Assembly: GCA_016870395.1 (NCBI GenBank)
Contig: VGBT01000014.1
Location: 1 to 61,969 of the forward strand
Direction of reading: 5' to 3'
DNA from: Actinomycetota bacterium
GTDB taxonomy: Bacteria > Actinomycetota > Acidimicrobiia > IMCC26256 > JAENVU01
DNA: 61,969 nucleotides
The position numbers and the translations under genes are program-made. Shown piece by piece: positions 21,230 to 31,610 of the stretch. Under the pieces are notes generated by a model. The model made no database searches, was not told the DNA's origin, and saw nothing but the letters and a program-made list of their open reading frames with translations. The stretch's first letter is position 1. Each line of letters opens with the position of its first letter.

Positions 21230-21796
21230 ATGGGCGTCCTGCTCGTCCTGGCCGGGCCGTCCGGCGTGGGCAAGGGAACGATCGGCAAGCGGCTGCTCGA
21301 GCGAGACCCCGGTCTCCAGTGGTCGGTGAGCGCCACGACGCGGGCACCCAGGCCGGGGGAGGTCGAGGGTGTCGACTACCGGTTCGTCAGCCGCGAGGAC
21401 TTCGAACGCCTGCGCGCGAACGGCGGCTTCTTGGAGTCCTTCGAGGTGTACGGCCAGCTCAAGGGGACCCTCCGGGCGCCGGTCGAAGCCCGCCTGCGGG
21501 CCGGGGGAGACGTGCTCATGGAGGTCGACGTGCAGGGGGCGCTGGCGGTGAAGGACGCGATCCCGGACGCGTTGCTCGTCTTCGTGCGGGCCCCGACCCC
21601 CGAGGCCCAACGAGCACGGCTCGTGGCCCGGGCCTCCGACGACGACGAGCAGCTCGTCCGGCGGCTCGAGACCGCGGGGGCCGAGGAGGCCGCGTCCGGA
21701 CGGTTCGACGCCGTGGTGGTCAACGACGACCTGGACCGGGCCGTCGAGGAGGTCGCTGCTATCCTGAAGAGCCGCCGTGTAACCGGTGCACCCTGA
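21230..21796 (+). CDS. gmk: guanylate kinase
   Basis: Phosphorylates GMP to GDP. The 188-residue P-loop kinase has GPSGVGKGTI (about 8-17), the GMP-binding segment STTRAPRPGEVEGVDYRF in slightly altered form (SATTRAPRPGE) and the LMEVDVQGAL segment. Length and motifs are normal. Confidence 0.97.
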   Translation: MGVLLVLAGPSGVGKGTIGKRLLERDPGLQWSVSATTRAPRPGEVEGVDYRFVSREDFERLRANGGFLESFEVYGQLKGTLRAPVEARLRAGGDVLMEVDVQGALAVKDAIPDALLVFVRAPTPEAQRARLVARASDDDEQLVRRLETAGAEEAASGRFDAVVVNDDLDRAVEEVAAILKSRRVTGAP

Positions 21797-21904
21797 GCGA
21801 CCGCCCTCGCCTGCCGAGTGGCCCGCGACCTCCGGGACGCGCCACGACTGCGGCTCCGACCACCGGCCCGTCCGAACCCCCCATCTCTAGGAGCACCCCC
21901 TCTG

Positions 21905-22237
21905 ATGCCCGACCGCCGCGCCTCGCTCACCGAACCCCGCATCGAGAATTTGCTCGCCCGGGAGGACTCCAAGTTCACGCTGGTGACGCTCGCCGCGCGG
22001 CGAGCCCGGGAGATCAACGACTACTACAACCAGCTCGGAGAAGGGCTCGGCAAGATCGTGCCGCCCCAGGTGACGTCCGTGTCGCGCAAGCCGCTGTCGA
22101 TCGCACTCGAGGAGATCGAGGTCGGCAAGATCGTCAAGGCCGACCTCCCCCCCGAGGCCGAGGACACCGAAGACCTCGAGGCGGTGGTCTCCGCAGTAAT
22201 GTTCGGCGAGGCCGAGCCCGAGCCGAGCGCAGGCTAG
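21905..22237 (+). CDS. rpoZ: RNA polymerase omega subunit
   Basis: A small assembly subunit of RNA polymerase, 110 residues. The core reads IENLLAREDSKFTLVTLAARRAREIN, then VSRKPLSIALEEIEVGKIV, both standard for omega. ATG at 21905 follows AGGAGCACCCC. An acidic C-terminal tail follows. It lies between gmk and coaBC as expected. Confidence 0.95.
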   Translation: MPDRRASLTEPRIENLLAREDSKFTLVTLAARRAREINDYYNQLGEGLGKIVPPQVTSVSRKPLSIALEEIEVGKIVKADLPPEAEDTEDLEAVVSAVMFGEAEPEPSAG

Positions 22238-22244
22238 GAGCACG

Positions 22245-23479
22245 GTGGGGGGCGCGGCCGAGCCGGTGCTCGCCGGCCGACGGATCGTCCTCGGCGTCTC
22301 GGGAGGGATCGCGGCGTACAAGGCCGTCGAGCTGTGCCGGCGTCTCGTCGATGCCGGTGCCCACGTCGTGCCGGTCCTCACCGAGGACGCCCAACGCTTC
22401 GTGGGTGCGCTCACCTTCTCGGCGCTCGCGTCCGAGCCGGCGCGCACCGACCTGTTCAGCGGTGCGACCGGCGGCGACCCGATCCCGCACACCCGCCTCG
22501 GCCAGGGCGCGGACCTCGTGATCGTGGCACCCGCGACGGCCAAGACCCTCGGGAAGTACGCGGCCGGGATCTCCGACGACCTGCTCTGCGCGACGTTGCT
22601 GGCGACGCGGGCGCCCGTGCTGGTGGCCCCCGCGATGCACACCGAGATGTGGGAGCACCCGGCCGTGCAGGACAACCTCGCGACGTTGCGCCGGCGCGGC
22701 GTGCACGTGGTCGATCCCGAGTCGGGGCATCTGGCCGGCGGCGACGAGGGAGAGGGGCGCCTCGCCGCGCCGGAGCGTATCTTCGACGTTGCCGTCGCCG
22801 TCCTCGCCCAGGGCCACGACCTGGCGGGTGTGCGAGTGCTCGTCACTGCCGGCGGGACGCGGGAGGCGATCGACCCCGTGCGGTTCGTCGGGAACCGCTC
22901 GTCGGGGAAGATGGGCTACGCCGTCGCCGAGGTCGCCGCGCGCCGGGGCGCGGCTGTGACTTTGGTGACCACCCAGGGCCGACCCGTGAGCTCGGCGATC
23001 GAGGTCGTCCGCGTCACCACCGCCGAGGACATGCACCGTGAGGTCGTCGCCCGGTTCCCGGAGACCGACGTGGTGGTGATGGCCGCCGCCGTCGCCGACT
23101 TCCGTCCCAAGGTCGTCGCGGCCGAGAAGCTGAAGAAGCACGACGGCGTTCCCGAGATCGTGCTCGAACCGACGCCGGACATCCTCGCGGCGCTCGGTGA
23201 GCGCAAGGTCGCCCAGCTGCTGGTCGGCTTTGCCGCCGAGACCGAGCGGGTGCGCGAGCGCGCCGCAGAGAAGCTGGCGCGCAAGCGGGTCGACCTGATG
23301 GTGGCCAACGACGTGAGCGAGCCCGGAGCAGGCTTCGAAGTCGACACGAACCGGGCCGTGCTGGTTGACTCCTCCGGCGCCGAGGAGGACACGCCGCTTC
23401 TGACGAAGATGGCGCTGGCCGGCGTCATCTGGGACCGCGTGGCCGAGAGGCTCGGCCGGGCCGAAACGAGGGAGCACCC

Positions 23480-23483
<4 letters not shown>
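22245..23483 (+). CDS. coaBC: bifunctional phosphopantothenoylcysteine decarboxylase / synthetase
   Basis: Makes 4'-phosphopantetheine from phosphopantothenate and cysteine in CoA synthesis. The 412-residue protein has an N-terminal flavoprotein decarboxylase domain ([30 protein letters not shown] near 126-139) and a C-terminal CoaB domain ([20 protein letters not shown] near 197-216 and FAAET). The loop [11 protein letters not shown] has Gly where some enzymes carry Cys, as in other actinobacterial versions. GTG start at 22245. Confidence 0.96.
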
Positions 23484-24673
<1,190 letters not shown>

Positions 24674-24706
24674 CGCGCGGCGACGGTAGGGAGCGGAGCG
24701 ATCGGA

Positions 24707-24781
24707 GGTCGCTCGCAGGAGCAGGCGAGCAGGCCCGGAGGGCCGCCGGCGGGTACCCCGCCGGCGAGCGAGCGCGACCAG
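24707..24781. repeat. family B palindromic element, copy 1 (intergenic)
   Basis: It starts GGTCGCTCGCAGGAGC and ends GAGCGAGCGCGACCAG, which can pair imperfectly. The centre is a perfect 9-bp stem GCCGGCGGG (24745-24753) / CCCGCCGGC (24757-24765) with loop TAC. The same 5' block (GCTCGCAGGAGC) and 3' block recur at 36142-36211 and 55263-55327. It lies between metK and priA, 13 nt before the priA start. Confidence 0.8.
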
Positions 24782-24793
24782 CATGCCTCACGG

Positions 24794-26560
24794 GTGTGCC
24801 GGGTTCGGCCCGACGTGCCCGCGGTCGACCGGGCGTTCGACTACCTGGTGCCCGACGCGATGGCCGACGAGGTGCGCGTTGGCACGATCGTACGGGTGCC
24901 GCTGCACGGGCGGCGGGTACGCGGGTGGGTCGTCGCCGACAACGTCCTGCCCGGAACCGAACCATCTCGCCTGCTCGCGCTGAGCAAGGTCGTTGGTGCC
25001 GGCCCGCCCGAACCCGTGATCGAGCTGTGTCGCTTGGCGGCCTGGCGATGGGCCGGCACCGAGCTGGCGCTGTTGAGGGCCGCATCGCCTCCGAACGCGG
25101 TGCGCGAGCCGTGGCCGGTCGACCCCCCGGGTGCTCCGCCGCACCGCTCGGTGTCCGAGGTGCTGGCATGGCCGCCCGCCATGGATCGCCGCGACCTCGT
25201 CGCGGACCGGATCGCGCCCGACGGCTCCACGCTCGTGGTGGTGCCGGACGGGGCGCGCCTGGGTGCACTGGTGCGGCACCTGGAGCGGGCCGGCCATCGG
25301 GTCCTGCTGATGCGATCAGACGATCCCGACGCACTGCGCACGCGCGCGTGGGCCGCGGCGCGCTTCGGCCGCTGCGTGGTGGTCGGGGGCCGCGTCGCGG
25401 TGTGGGCGCCGGTCCCCGACCTCGAGCGGGTGATAGTGCTCGACGAGGGGGACGAGGCGCTCCAGGAGGAGCGATCGCCCACCTGGCACGCGCGTGAGGT
25501 CGCCGCGGCGCGCGTCGCGGGCGTCGGGGCGTCGCTGACCTTGGTGGGGGTGGTCCCGACGCCCGAGGCGGTGACGATCGCAGGCGCGCCGGTGCGGCCG
25601 AGCGCCGCCGCCGAGCGCGAGCACTGGCCGGTGCTCGAGGTCGTCGACCTTCGGGAGGAGCCACCCGGGATCGGGCTCCTGTCGGAAGGTCTCGCCCGGG
25701 CGCTGCACCGCGCAGTCGATGCCGGCGGTCGCGCGGTGTGCGTGGTGAACCGCAAGGGCCGTGCGCGCCTGCTCACGTGCCACGCCTGCGACGAGCTCGC
25801 GCGCTGCGAGCGCTGCGGCGCCGCGGTCGTGGAGACCGACGATCGTTCGCTGCTGTGCGCGCGCTGCGGCACGCGCCGGCCGTTGGTGTGTCTGCGCTGT
25901 CATGGTGGCCGCATGCGCGTCCGTCGGCTGGGCGTGGCCCGCCTGCGCGACGACCTGGCCGCCCTGCTGCCGCGAGCCGAGGTCGCCGAGGTCGACGCGA
26001 CCACGGAGGAGATCCCGGACGTGCCGGTGCTCGTGGGCACGGAGGCCGTGCTTCATCGGGTGCGCCGGCTTCCCCGCGCGCGGGCACTCCTGTTCGTCGG
26101 GTTCCTCGACTTCGACCAGGAGCTCGCCGCGCACCGGTACCGGGCGTCGCAGCAAGCCGTGGCCCTGCTCGCTCGCGCGGCGCGGCTGCTGGGTGCACGG
26201 GGGGGCGATGGCCGGCTCCTCGTGCAGACGCGTCTGCCCGATCACGAGGTGCTCGCGGTGGCCCGCACCGGGAATCCTGTGCCGCTGCTCGACGCGGAGA
26301 CCGCGCGCCGGCGCGAGCTGGGCTATCCGCCGTTCGGAGCGGTCGCGGAGCTCAGCGGTGCACCCGAGGCGGTGCGCGCAGCCCTCGACGTGCTGCCTCC
26401 CGAGGTGGTGGTGCTGGGTCCGACCGAGGCGCCGACCGGGCTGCGTGCACTGGCCCAGGCAGCGACCGTCGAGCTGCTCGCCGACGCGCTCGCCGAGGCC
26501 GGGCCGATGGGGCGCGCCGAAGGGCGGCTGCGGGTCGCGGTCGACCCCCCGAGGGTCTGA
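24794..26560 (+). CDS. priA: degenerate primosomal protein N' (PriA-like)
   Basis: A 588-residue relative of the replication-restart helicase PriA. The N-terminal DNA-binding domain (AVDRAFDYLVPDAM, VGTIVRVPLHGRRVRGWVV) and the zinc-binding cysteine cluster (CHACDELARCERCGAAV and LCARCGTRRPLVCLRC near 329-375) are present. The helicase part has no Walker A GxGKT, and the expected DEEH box reads LDEGDE, so it is probably not an ATP-driven helicase. This loss is common among actinobacterial PriA proteins. GTG at 24794 is preceded by a family B repeat and has no good ribosome-binding site. Confidence 0.88.
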   Translation: MCRVRPDVPAVDRAFDYLVPDAMADEVRVGTIVRVPLHGRRVRGWVVADNVLPGTEPSRLLALSKVVGAGPPEPVIELCRLAAWRWAGTELALLRAASPPNAVREPWPVDPPGAPPHRSVSEVLAWPPAMDRRDLVADRIAPDGSTLVVVPDGARLGALVRHLERAGHRVLLMRSDDPDALRTRAWAAARFGRCVVVGGRVAVWAPVPDLERVIVLDEGDEALQEERSPTWHAREVAAARVAGVGASLTLVGVVPTPEAVTIAGAPVRPSAAAEREHWPVLEVVDLREEPPGIGLLSEGLARALHRAVDAGGRAVCVVNRKGRARLLTCHACDELARCERCGAAVVETDDRSLLCARCGTRRPLVCLRCHGGRMRVRRLGVARLRDDLAALLPRAEVAEVDATTEEIPDVPVLVGTEAVLHRVRRLPRARALLFVGFLDFDQELAAHRYRASQQAVALLARAARLLGARGGDGRLLVQTRLPDHEVLAVARTGNPVPLLDAETARRRELGYPPFGAVAELSGAPEAVRAALDVLPPEVVVLGPTEAPTGLRALAQAATVELLADALAEAGPMGRAEGRLRVAVDPPRV

Positions 26561-26624
26561 CCGATCCCGTCGGTGACCGAAGCCGTCGGAGCGACACCTC
26601 GGGTCACCGACGCGGATGGCGCGC

Positions 26625-27830
26625 TCAGGCGGGGGCGGTCACGAGCTCGTCGACTCGCGCCTCGAGCCCGGGATCCGGGTCGCCCGGCGCCATTCGGGTG
26701 CGCAGCAGGTGCTTGGCCCCGCGGGACTCGGCCGCCTCCAGCAGGCACGCGCACGCGTACAGCTCGGTGAGCCGGTCGAGCACGTCCCGGCAGTAGAAGG
26801 CACCGTGCTCGGGTTCGGCCACGCACCGGTCGGCCTCGCCGACGGTGCGCTGCCAGGTTGCCGTGAGCTCGTCGGCGACGGACAGGGTGCTGTCGGCGAG
26901 GATCTTGCCGACCCGCTCGTCGACCACGCGCAGGATCAGGAGCCGGCCGACGTGGGTGAGCACCTGCGCGGCGAGCACGTCCTCGTTCGTGGCGGTCCCC
27001 GCGTCGATTCGGTCCTCGAGCGCGGTGAGGGCGAAGACGAGGTGCAGTGCCCCGAGCCACGACGCCCGCATGGCGGCAAGCAGGCGTCGGAGCGCGGAAA
27101 ACGCCGAGATCGGCCGGTGAGAGGCCTTGCGGTGGGCTGCGTAGGCACTGGCCTCGAACTACGCGCGGCGCCACGAAGCAACCGAGGCCGCGCGTTCCCC
27201 GCGGGCCGTCGGGCACCCGTGCGGTGACCAGGAATTGCGCGAAGTCGGCGACGGCGCAGAACCACTTCTCGCCCGAGATGCGGTACCTCCCGTCGCCGTT
27301 AGGGTCGGCGCGGGTGGCGTTGGCGCCGACGTCGCTGCCACCCCGGACCTCGGTGAGGAACTGCGAGTCCCGCTCGGCGCGGCGGCGCAGAGGCCGTGCG
27401 AGGCCGATCGTCACGTGGTCGGGCACGCATGGCCGGCTTCACCTTCGAGCGAGAGCAGAGAGAGCAGCACCGCCTGCTCGAAGGCGCGCCCGGACGTGCC
27501 GGAGTGAGCGACCAGGCCGCTGACCCACACGGGATCGCCGGCGCGGTGGTAGTCAGGGTCGAGCTCGACTACCTCGACGCGTCGGCCGATCGCGTTTCAC
27601 CGTGCGATCTCAGGGGTCCGGCCGGGTCGCTCGTAGCGTGCTGCCGCCGGACCGACCACCTCGACGACGGCCCGACCGAGTGCGGCGGCCTCCACCTCGA
27701 GCGCCACGGGGCGCTCGGCCGGCACGTCACGGGCGACGATCGCGCGCAGGGCGGTGTCGGCGCGCTACGGGTCGGCGGGGAAGGCCGCCCGCCAGTCGGC
27801 GAGGTCACCCCGGGCGGACGCGAACGTCCT
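26625..27830 (-). pseudogene. decayed AidB-like acyl-CoA dehydrogenase
   Basis: Read on the minus strand from about 27830 to 26625, pieces of one acyl-CoA dehydrogenase appear in order but in different frames. The 5' part (LADWRAAFPADP ... AGDPVWVSGLVAHSGT ... GRAFEQAVLLSLLSLEG) is broken by TAG at 27765-27767, TGA at 27597-27599 and TGA at 27411-27413. It continues in another frame as QFLTEVRGGSDVGANATRA and ISGEKWFCAVADFAQFLVTA, the FAD/substrate region. After CFVAPR, roughly 100 residues are missing, and the C-terminal part resumes in a third frame (YAAHRKASHRP ... GALHLVFALTALEDRIDAG) to a TGA at 26625. No intact start or terminal repeats were seen. The gene cannot make a full protein. 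Confidence 0.88.
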
Positions 27831-27897
27831 CGGACTGCAGTCTCGCGCCGCGTCGCCCTAGGGTGCACCGGTTCCCAGGCGCGCAGGAGCGAGGACC

Positions 27898-30183
27898 ATG
27901 AGCTATCCGGGGTTCGAGGGATCGGTCGGTCGGGTGGTGGCGACCTCCAAGGGCTGGTGGCCGCCTCGGCCCACCCCCCGCGAGGGCGCGCCGAACATCG
28001 TCGTGATGCTGGCCGACGACCTCGGTTTCGCCGATCTCGGCTGTTACGGCTCGGAGATCGACACGCCCAACCTCGACAGGCTCGCGGGCCTGGGAGTGCG
28101 CTACACGAGCTTTCACGTCGCGCCGATGTGCTCTCCTACACGCGCCGCGCTCCTCACCGGTGTCGATCCGCATCGAGCGGGCCTCGGCACCGTCGCGCAC
28201 GTCGATCCGGGCTTCCCCGGCTACGCGTCGGAGCTCGCGCCCGACGTCGCGACCATAGCGGAGATCCTGCGCGACCGTGCGGGCTACGCCACGATGGCGG
28301 TCGGCAAGTGGCATCTCGCGAAAGACTCGGATGGCAGCGCGGGGGGCTCCAAGCGCTCCTGGCCGTGCCAGCGCGGGTTCGACCGGTACTACGGCGTGAT
28401 CGACGCGTTCACGAACCTCCACCACCCGCATCGGATCGTCGAAGACAACCACCAGGTCGAGGTCGACCGGTACGAAGACGACTACTACTTCACCGACGAC
28501 ATCACCGACCGTGCGATCTCGATGATCCGGGAGCAGCAGGCGAGCAACCCTAGGCAGCCCTTCTTCTGCTACTTCGCACACGGAGCGGTGCATGCCCCGC
28601 TGCACGCTCGACCGGAGGAGATCGCCAAGTACCGGGGTCGCTACGACGCGGGCTGGGATCGCATTCGCGAGGAGCGTTTCGCGCGCCAGCGCGAGCTGGG
28701 TGTCGTCCCACCCGGCGTCGAGCTGCCGCCGCGTAACACGGAGCCAGGCGACGACGTGCCGCCCTGGGACGAGCTCGCCGAGCGCGAGCAGCGTCTGTTC
28801 GCCCGCCACATGGAGGTCTACGCGGCGATGGTCGACCGCATCGACCAGAACGTGGGCCGCCTTGTCGAGGCGCTCGACGACGTCGGCGTGCGCGAGAACA
28901 CGATCTTCGTCTTCCTCTCCGACAACGGCGCGTCGCGCGAAGGTGAGGGGACGGGCACGACCGCCTACTACGTACACCTGCTGCAGGGTGACGACGTCGA
29001 CGCCGACCTCGCCCGCATCGACGAGATCGGCGGGCCCACGACCACTCCTCACTACCCGCGGGGATGGGCGATGGCGAGCGGCACGCCGTTCCGGCTCTAC
29101 AAGATCAACGCGCACCAGGGTGGTCACTCGGTGCCGTTCATCTGGTCGTGGCCAGCGGGCCTGCCGGCACGGGGTGAGCTGCGCACTCAGTACCAGTACG
29201 TCACCGGGTTGCTCCCGACCTTGCTCGAGCTCGTCGGCGTGGAGCGGCCGGATGAGCGTCAGGGCGTACCGCTCACACCCCTCCAGGGCGCCAGCTTCGT
29301 ATCGACCCTGCACGACCCCGACGCACCGGGCACGCATCGCGAGCACGTCGTGGAGAACAACGGACATCGGGGCTACTACCGAGAGGGCTGGCACGCGGTG
29401 ACGCGCCATCCGCGCATGGAGGCGTATGCGAAGGACTGTTGGGAGCTCTACGACCTCACGACCGACCCGACCGAGCTGCACGACCTCGCCGGAGAGCAGC
29501 CGGAGCGGCTTGCCGAGCTCGTCGACGCGTGGGAGCAAGCCGCCTGGGCGAACCGCATCTTCCCTCTCGACGACGGCACCAGCCTGATCTACCTGCAGCG
29601 CCCCGAGGCGAACGCCGCCTACGCTGACCCGATCCGCATTCCTCGCGGCACGCCGACGCTCGAGCGGTGGCGATCGGTGCAGCTGATCTGGTTCCGCGGG
29701 TTCACCGTCGGCGTGGAGCTCGAGCACCGCGCCGGCGACGATGGGATGCTCTTCGCCCATGGCGACCAGGGTGCCGGCTACGCGTGCTACGTGCGCGACG
29801 GTGAGCTCGTCTTCGCCCACAACGACGGTCGTGGGGGCATGACGAGGGTCTCCGGAGGCTCGTTGCCCAGCGGGACCCGCGAGGTCGTGGTCGAGCTCGC
29901 GGCCCCGGGTGAGCGGCGGTGGGACCTGTCGCTGCGGGTCGACGGACGCGAGGTCGCGACGCACGACGACCTACCGATGCTCTTCGGGATGGCGCCGTTC
30001 GAGGGGATCGACGTCGGGATCGACCGGCGCTCGCCGGTCGACTGGGCGCTCTACGAGCGCTTCGGACCGTTTCCGTACTCGGGTTCGCTCGCCGCGGTCA
30101 CCTACACCCCGGGCGAGCCCGCGCCCGACGCGCCGGTCCACCTGATGGGCATGCTCCGCGAGCTCGGCGCGAAGTTCGAGTAG
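27898..30183 (+). CDS. arylsulfatase with C-terminal extension
   Basis: A type I sulfatase of 761 residues that hydrolyses sulfate esters. Metal-binding Asp pair in MLADDLGFADLGCYG (about 37-51), the formylglycine site CSPTR at 78-82 (the Cys is converted by a formylglycine-generating enzyme, not encoded here), VGKWHLA near 138-144 and SDNGAS near 341-346. The last 200 or so residues, after the sulfatase core, form a beta-rich domain resembling laminin-G/concanavalin folds. No signal peptide is apparent, so it is probably cytoplasmic. GGAGCGAGGA precedes the ATG. With the pseudogene next to it, it interrupts the usual priA-def-fmt order. Confidence 0.93.
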   Translation: MSYPGFEGSVGRVVATSKGWWPPRPTPREGAPNIVVMLADDLGFADLGCYGSEIDTPNLDRLAGLGVRYTSFHVAPMCSPTRAALLTGVDPHRAGLGTVAHVDPGFPGYASELAPDVATIAEILRDRAGYATMAVGKWHLAKDSDGSAGGSKRSWPCQRGFDRYYGVIDAFTNLHHPHRIVEDNHQVEVDRYEDDYYFTDDITDRAISMIREQQASNPRQPFFCYFAHGAVHAPLHARPEEIAKYRGRYDAGWDRIREERFARQRELGVVPPGVELPPRNTEPGDDVPPWDELAEREQRLFARHMEVYAAMVDRIDQNVGRLVEALDDVGVRENTIFVFLSDNGASREGEGTGTTAYYVHLLQGDDVDADLARIDEIGGPTTTPHYPRGWAMASGTPFRLYKINAHQGGHSVPFIWSWPAGLPARGELRTQYQYVTGLLPTLLELVGVERPDERQGVPLTPLQGASFVSTLHDPDAPGTHREHVVENNGHRGYYREGWHAVTRHPRMEAYAKDCWELYDLTTDPTELHDLAGEQPERLAELVDAWEQAAWANRIFPLDDGTSLIYLQRPEANAAYADPIRIPRGTPTLERWRSVQLIWFRGFTVGVELEHRAGDDGMLFAHGDQGAGYACYVRDGELVFAHNDGRGGMTRVSGGSLPSGTREVVVELAAPGERRWDLSLRVDGREVATHDDLPMLFGMAPFEGIDVGIDRRSPVDWALYERFGPFPYSGSLAAVTYTPGEPAPDAPVHLMGMLRELGAKFE

Positions 30184-30229
30184 CGCCGGCCTGGCGCATT
30201 TGCGCACCGGCACCGGCAGGGCTCCGTCC

Positions 30230-30235
30230 TACACT
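30230..30235 (+). promoter_or_regulatory. -10 element of a probable leaderless def promoter
   Basis: TACACT at 30230-30235 is exactly 7 nt before the GTG at 30243, so transcription would begin at the start codon. No ribosome-binding site is visible in GGACGGC. No clear -35. Confidence 0.5.
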
Positions 30236-30242
30236 GGACGGC

Positions 30243-30770
30243 GTGACCACGTACCGGATCCGTATCTTCGGCGACCCCGTCCTGCGCCAGCAGGCGAAGG
30301 AGGTCACCGAGCTCGACGGCGCGCTCGCCCGCCTCGTCGCGACCATGCACGAGACCATGTACGAGGCCGCCGGTCTCGGCCTTGCCGCACCTCAGGTCGG
30401 TGTGCAGAAGCGCCTCTTCACCTACGACATCGGCGACGGTCCCGTCGTGATGGTCAATCCGCAGGTGGTCGAGGAGTCGGGGGAGTGGTCCTACGAGGAA
30501 GGCTGTCTCTCGATCCCTGGACTCAGCTTCGAGATCGTGCGGCCCAAGCTCGTCACGATCCGCGGCCTCGACCTCGACGGCAACGAGGTCGTCCTCGAAG
30601 GCGACGAGCTGCTCGGGCGCGTGTTCCTCCACGAGCTCGACCACCTCGACGGCACGCTCATGCTCGACCGGCTCGACCCCGACACGCGCAAGCTCGCGCT
30701 CAAGGCGATCCGTGAGCAGGACTTGCGCGCGATCGCCGGCGAGCGCGTCGGCTCCCAGCAGCGCCTCTAG
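30243..30770 (+). CDS. def: peptide deformylase
   Basis: Removes the formyl group from nascent proteins. The 175-residue metalloenzyme has motif 1 GLGLAAPQ (44-51), motif 2 EGCLS (86-90) with the metal Cys, and motif 3 HELDH (130-134). GTG start at 30243, probably leaderless. It is followed, 3 nt later, by fmt, which provides the matching formyltransferase. Confidence 0.97.
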   Translation: MTTYRIRIFGDPVLRQQAKEVTELDGALARLVATMHETMYEAAGLGLAAPQVGVQKRLFTYDIGDGPVVMVNPQVVEESGEWSYEEGCLSIPGLSFEIVRPKLVTIRGLDLDGNEVVLEGDELLGRVFLHELDHLDGTLMLDRLDPDTRKLALKAIREQDLRAIAGERVGSQQRL

Positions 30771-30773
30771 CTG

Positions 30774-31610
30774 TTGCGACTCGTCTTCCTCGGCACCCCT
30801 GAAGACGCGGTCCCGCCGTTGCGGGCTCTCGTCGCCGCGGGCCACGAGGTGGCGCTCGTCGTCACCCAGCCCGACCGCAAGCGCGGACGGGGTGGCGCGC
30901 TCGTGCCGAGCCCGGTGAGGGCGACGGCTTCGGAGCTCGGGCTCCCGGTGCTGACCCCGGCGCGTGCGGGTGAAGTGGTCGAGGACGTGCGCGCTTCCGG
31001 GGCGGACCTCGGAGTGATCGTCGCGTTCGGTCAGCTGCTTCCGCCGTCGCTTCTCGGCGCACTGCCGCTCGGGTTCGTGAACTTGCACTTCTCGCTGCTG
31101 CCGCGCTGGCGCGGGGCCGCGCCGGTCGAACGGGCGATCCTGGCGGGCGACGCGCAGACAGGTGTCTGCGTCATGGCCGTCGAGGCGGCGCTCGACGCCG
31201 GTCCCGTGTACGCGCGAGCCAGCACGCCGATCGACGCGACCGAGACCGCAGGAGAGCTGCGGGCGCGTCTCGTCACGCTCGGAACCGACCTCCTCGTGCG
31301 CACGCTCCCCGTCTTCGGAACCGCGTCACCGGAATCCCAGACGGGCGAGCCGACCTACGCGGCGAAGCTGACCGTCGAGGAGTTCCGACTCGACCTCGCT
31401 CGTCCCGCGGCGGAGCTCCTCCGGGTGATCCGGGCCGGAAACCCGCGTCCGGGAGCGTGGCTCGACCTCGACGGCAAGCGCCTGAAGGTGCTCGCGGCCC
31501 ATGTCGAGGCCGGACAGCTCGTGCCCGACGTCGTGCAACCGGAAGGGAGAGGCGCGATGTCGATTGCCGCCTGGAGGGCCGGCTATCGCGGCCCCGACCC
31601 GTTCGGGTGA
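30774..31610 (+). CDS. fmt: methionyl-tRNA formyltransferase
   Basis: Formylates initiator Met-tRNA using 10-formyl-THF. The 278-residue protein, short for the family, has the catalytic NLHFSLLPRWRGAAP segment near 102-116 and the DAGPVYAR segment. The C-terminal tRNA-binding domain is compact. TTG start at 30774, 4 nt after def. rsmB follows with an overlapping GTGA. Confidence 0.95.
   Translation: MRLVFLGTPEDAVPPLRALVAAGHEVALVVTQPDRKRGRGGALVPSPVRATASELGLPVLTPARAGEVVEDVRASGADLGVIVAFGQLLPPSLLGALPLGFVNLHFSLLPRWRGAAPVERAILAGDAQTGVCVMAVEAALDAGPVYARASTPIDATETAGELRARLVTLGTDLLVRTLPVFGTASPESQTGEPTYAAKLTVEEFRLDLARPAAELLRVIRAGNPRPGAWLDLDGKRLKVLAAHVEAGQLVPDVVQPEGRGAMSIAAWRAGYRGPDPFG

Noticed and set aside
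26616-27227. A 203-codon plus-strand open frame opposite the pseudogene
   Set aside because: It is the complement of the acyl-CoA dehydrogenase remnant; no independent similarity.
26561-27897. An insertion sequence as the cause of the priA-def disruption
   Set aside because: No transposase motif, terminal inverted repeats or target-site duplication were seen.
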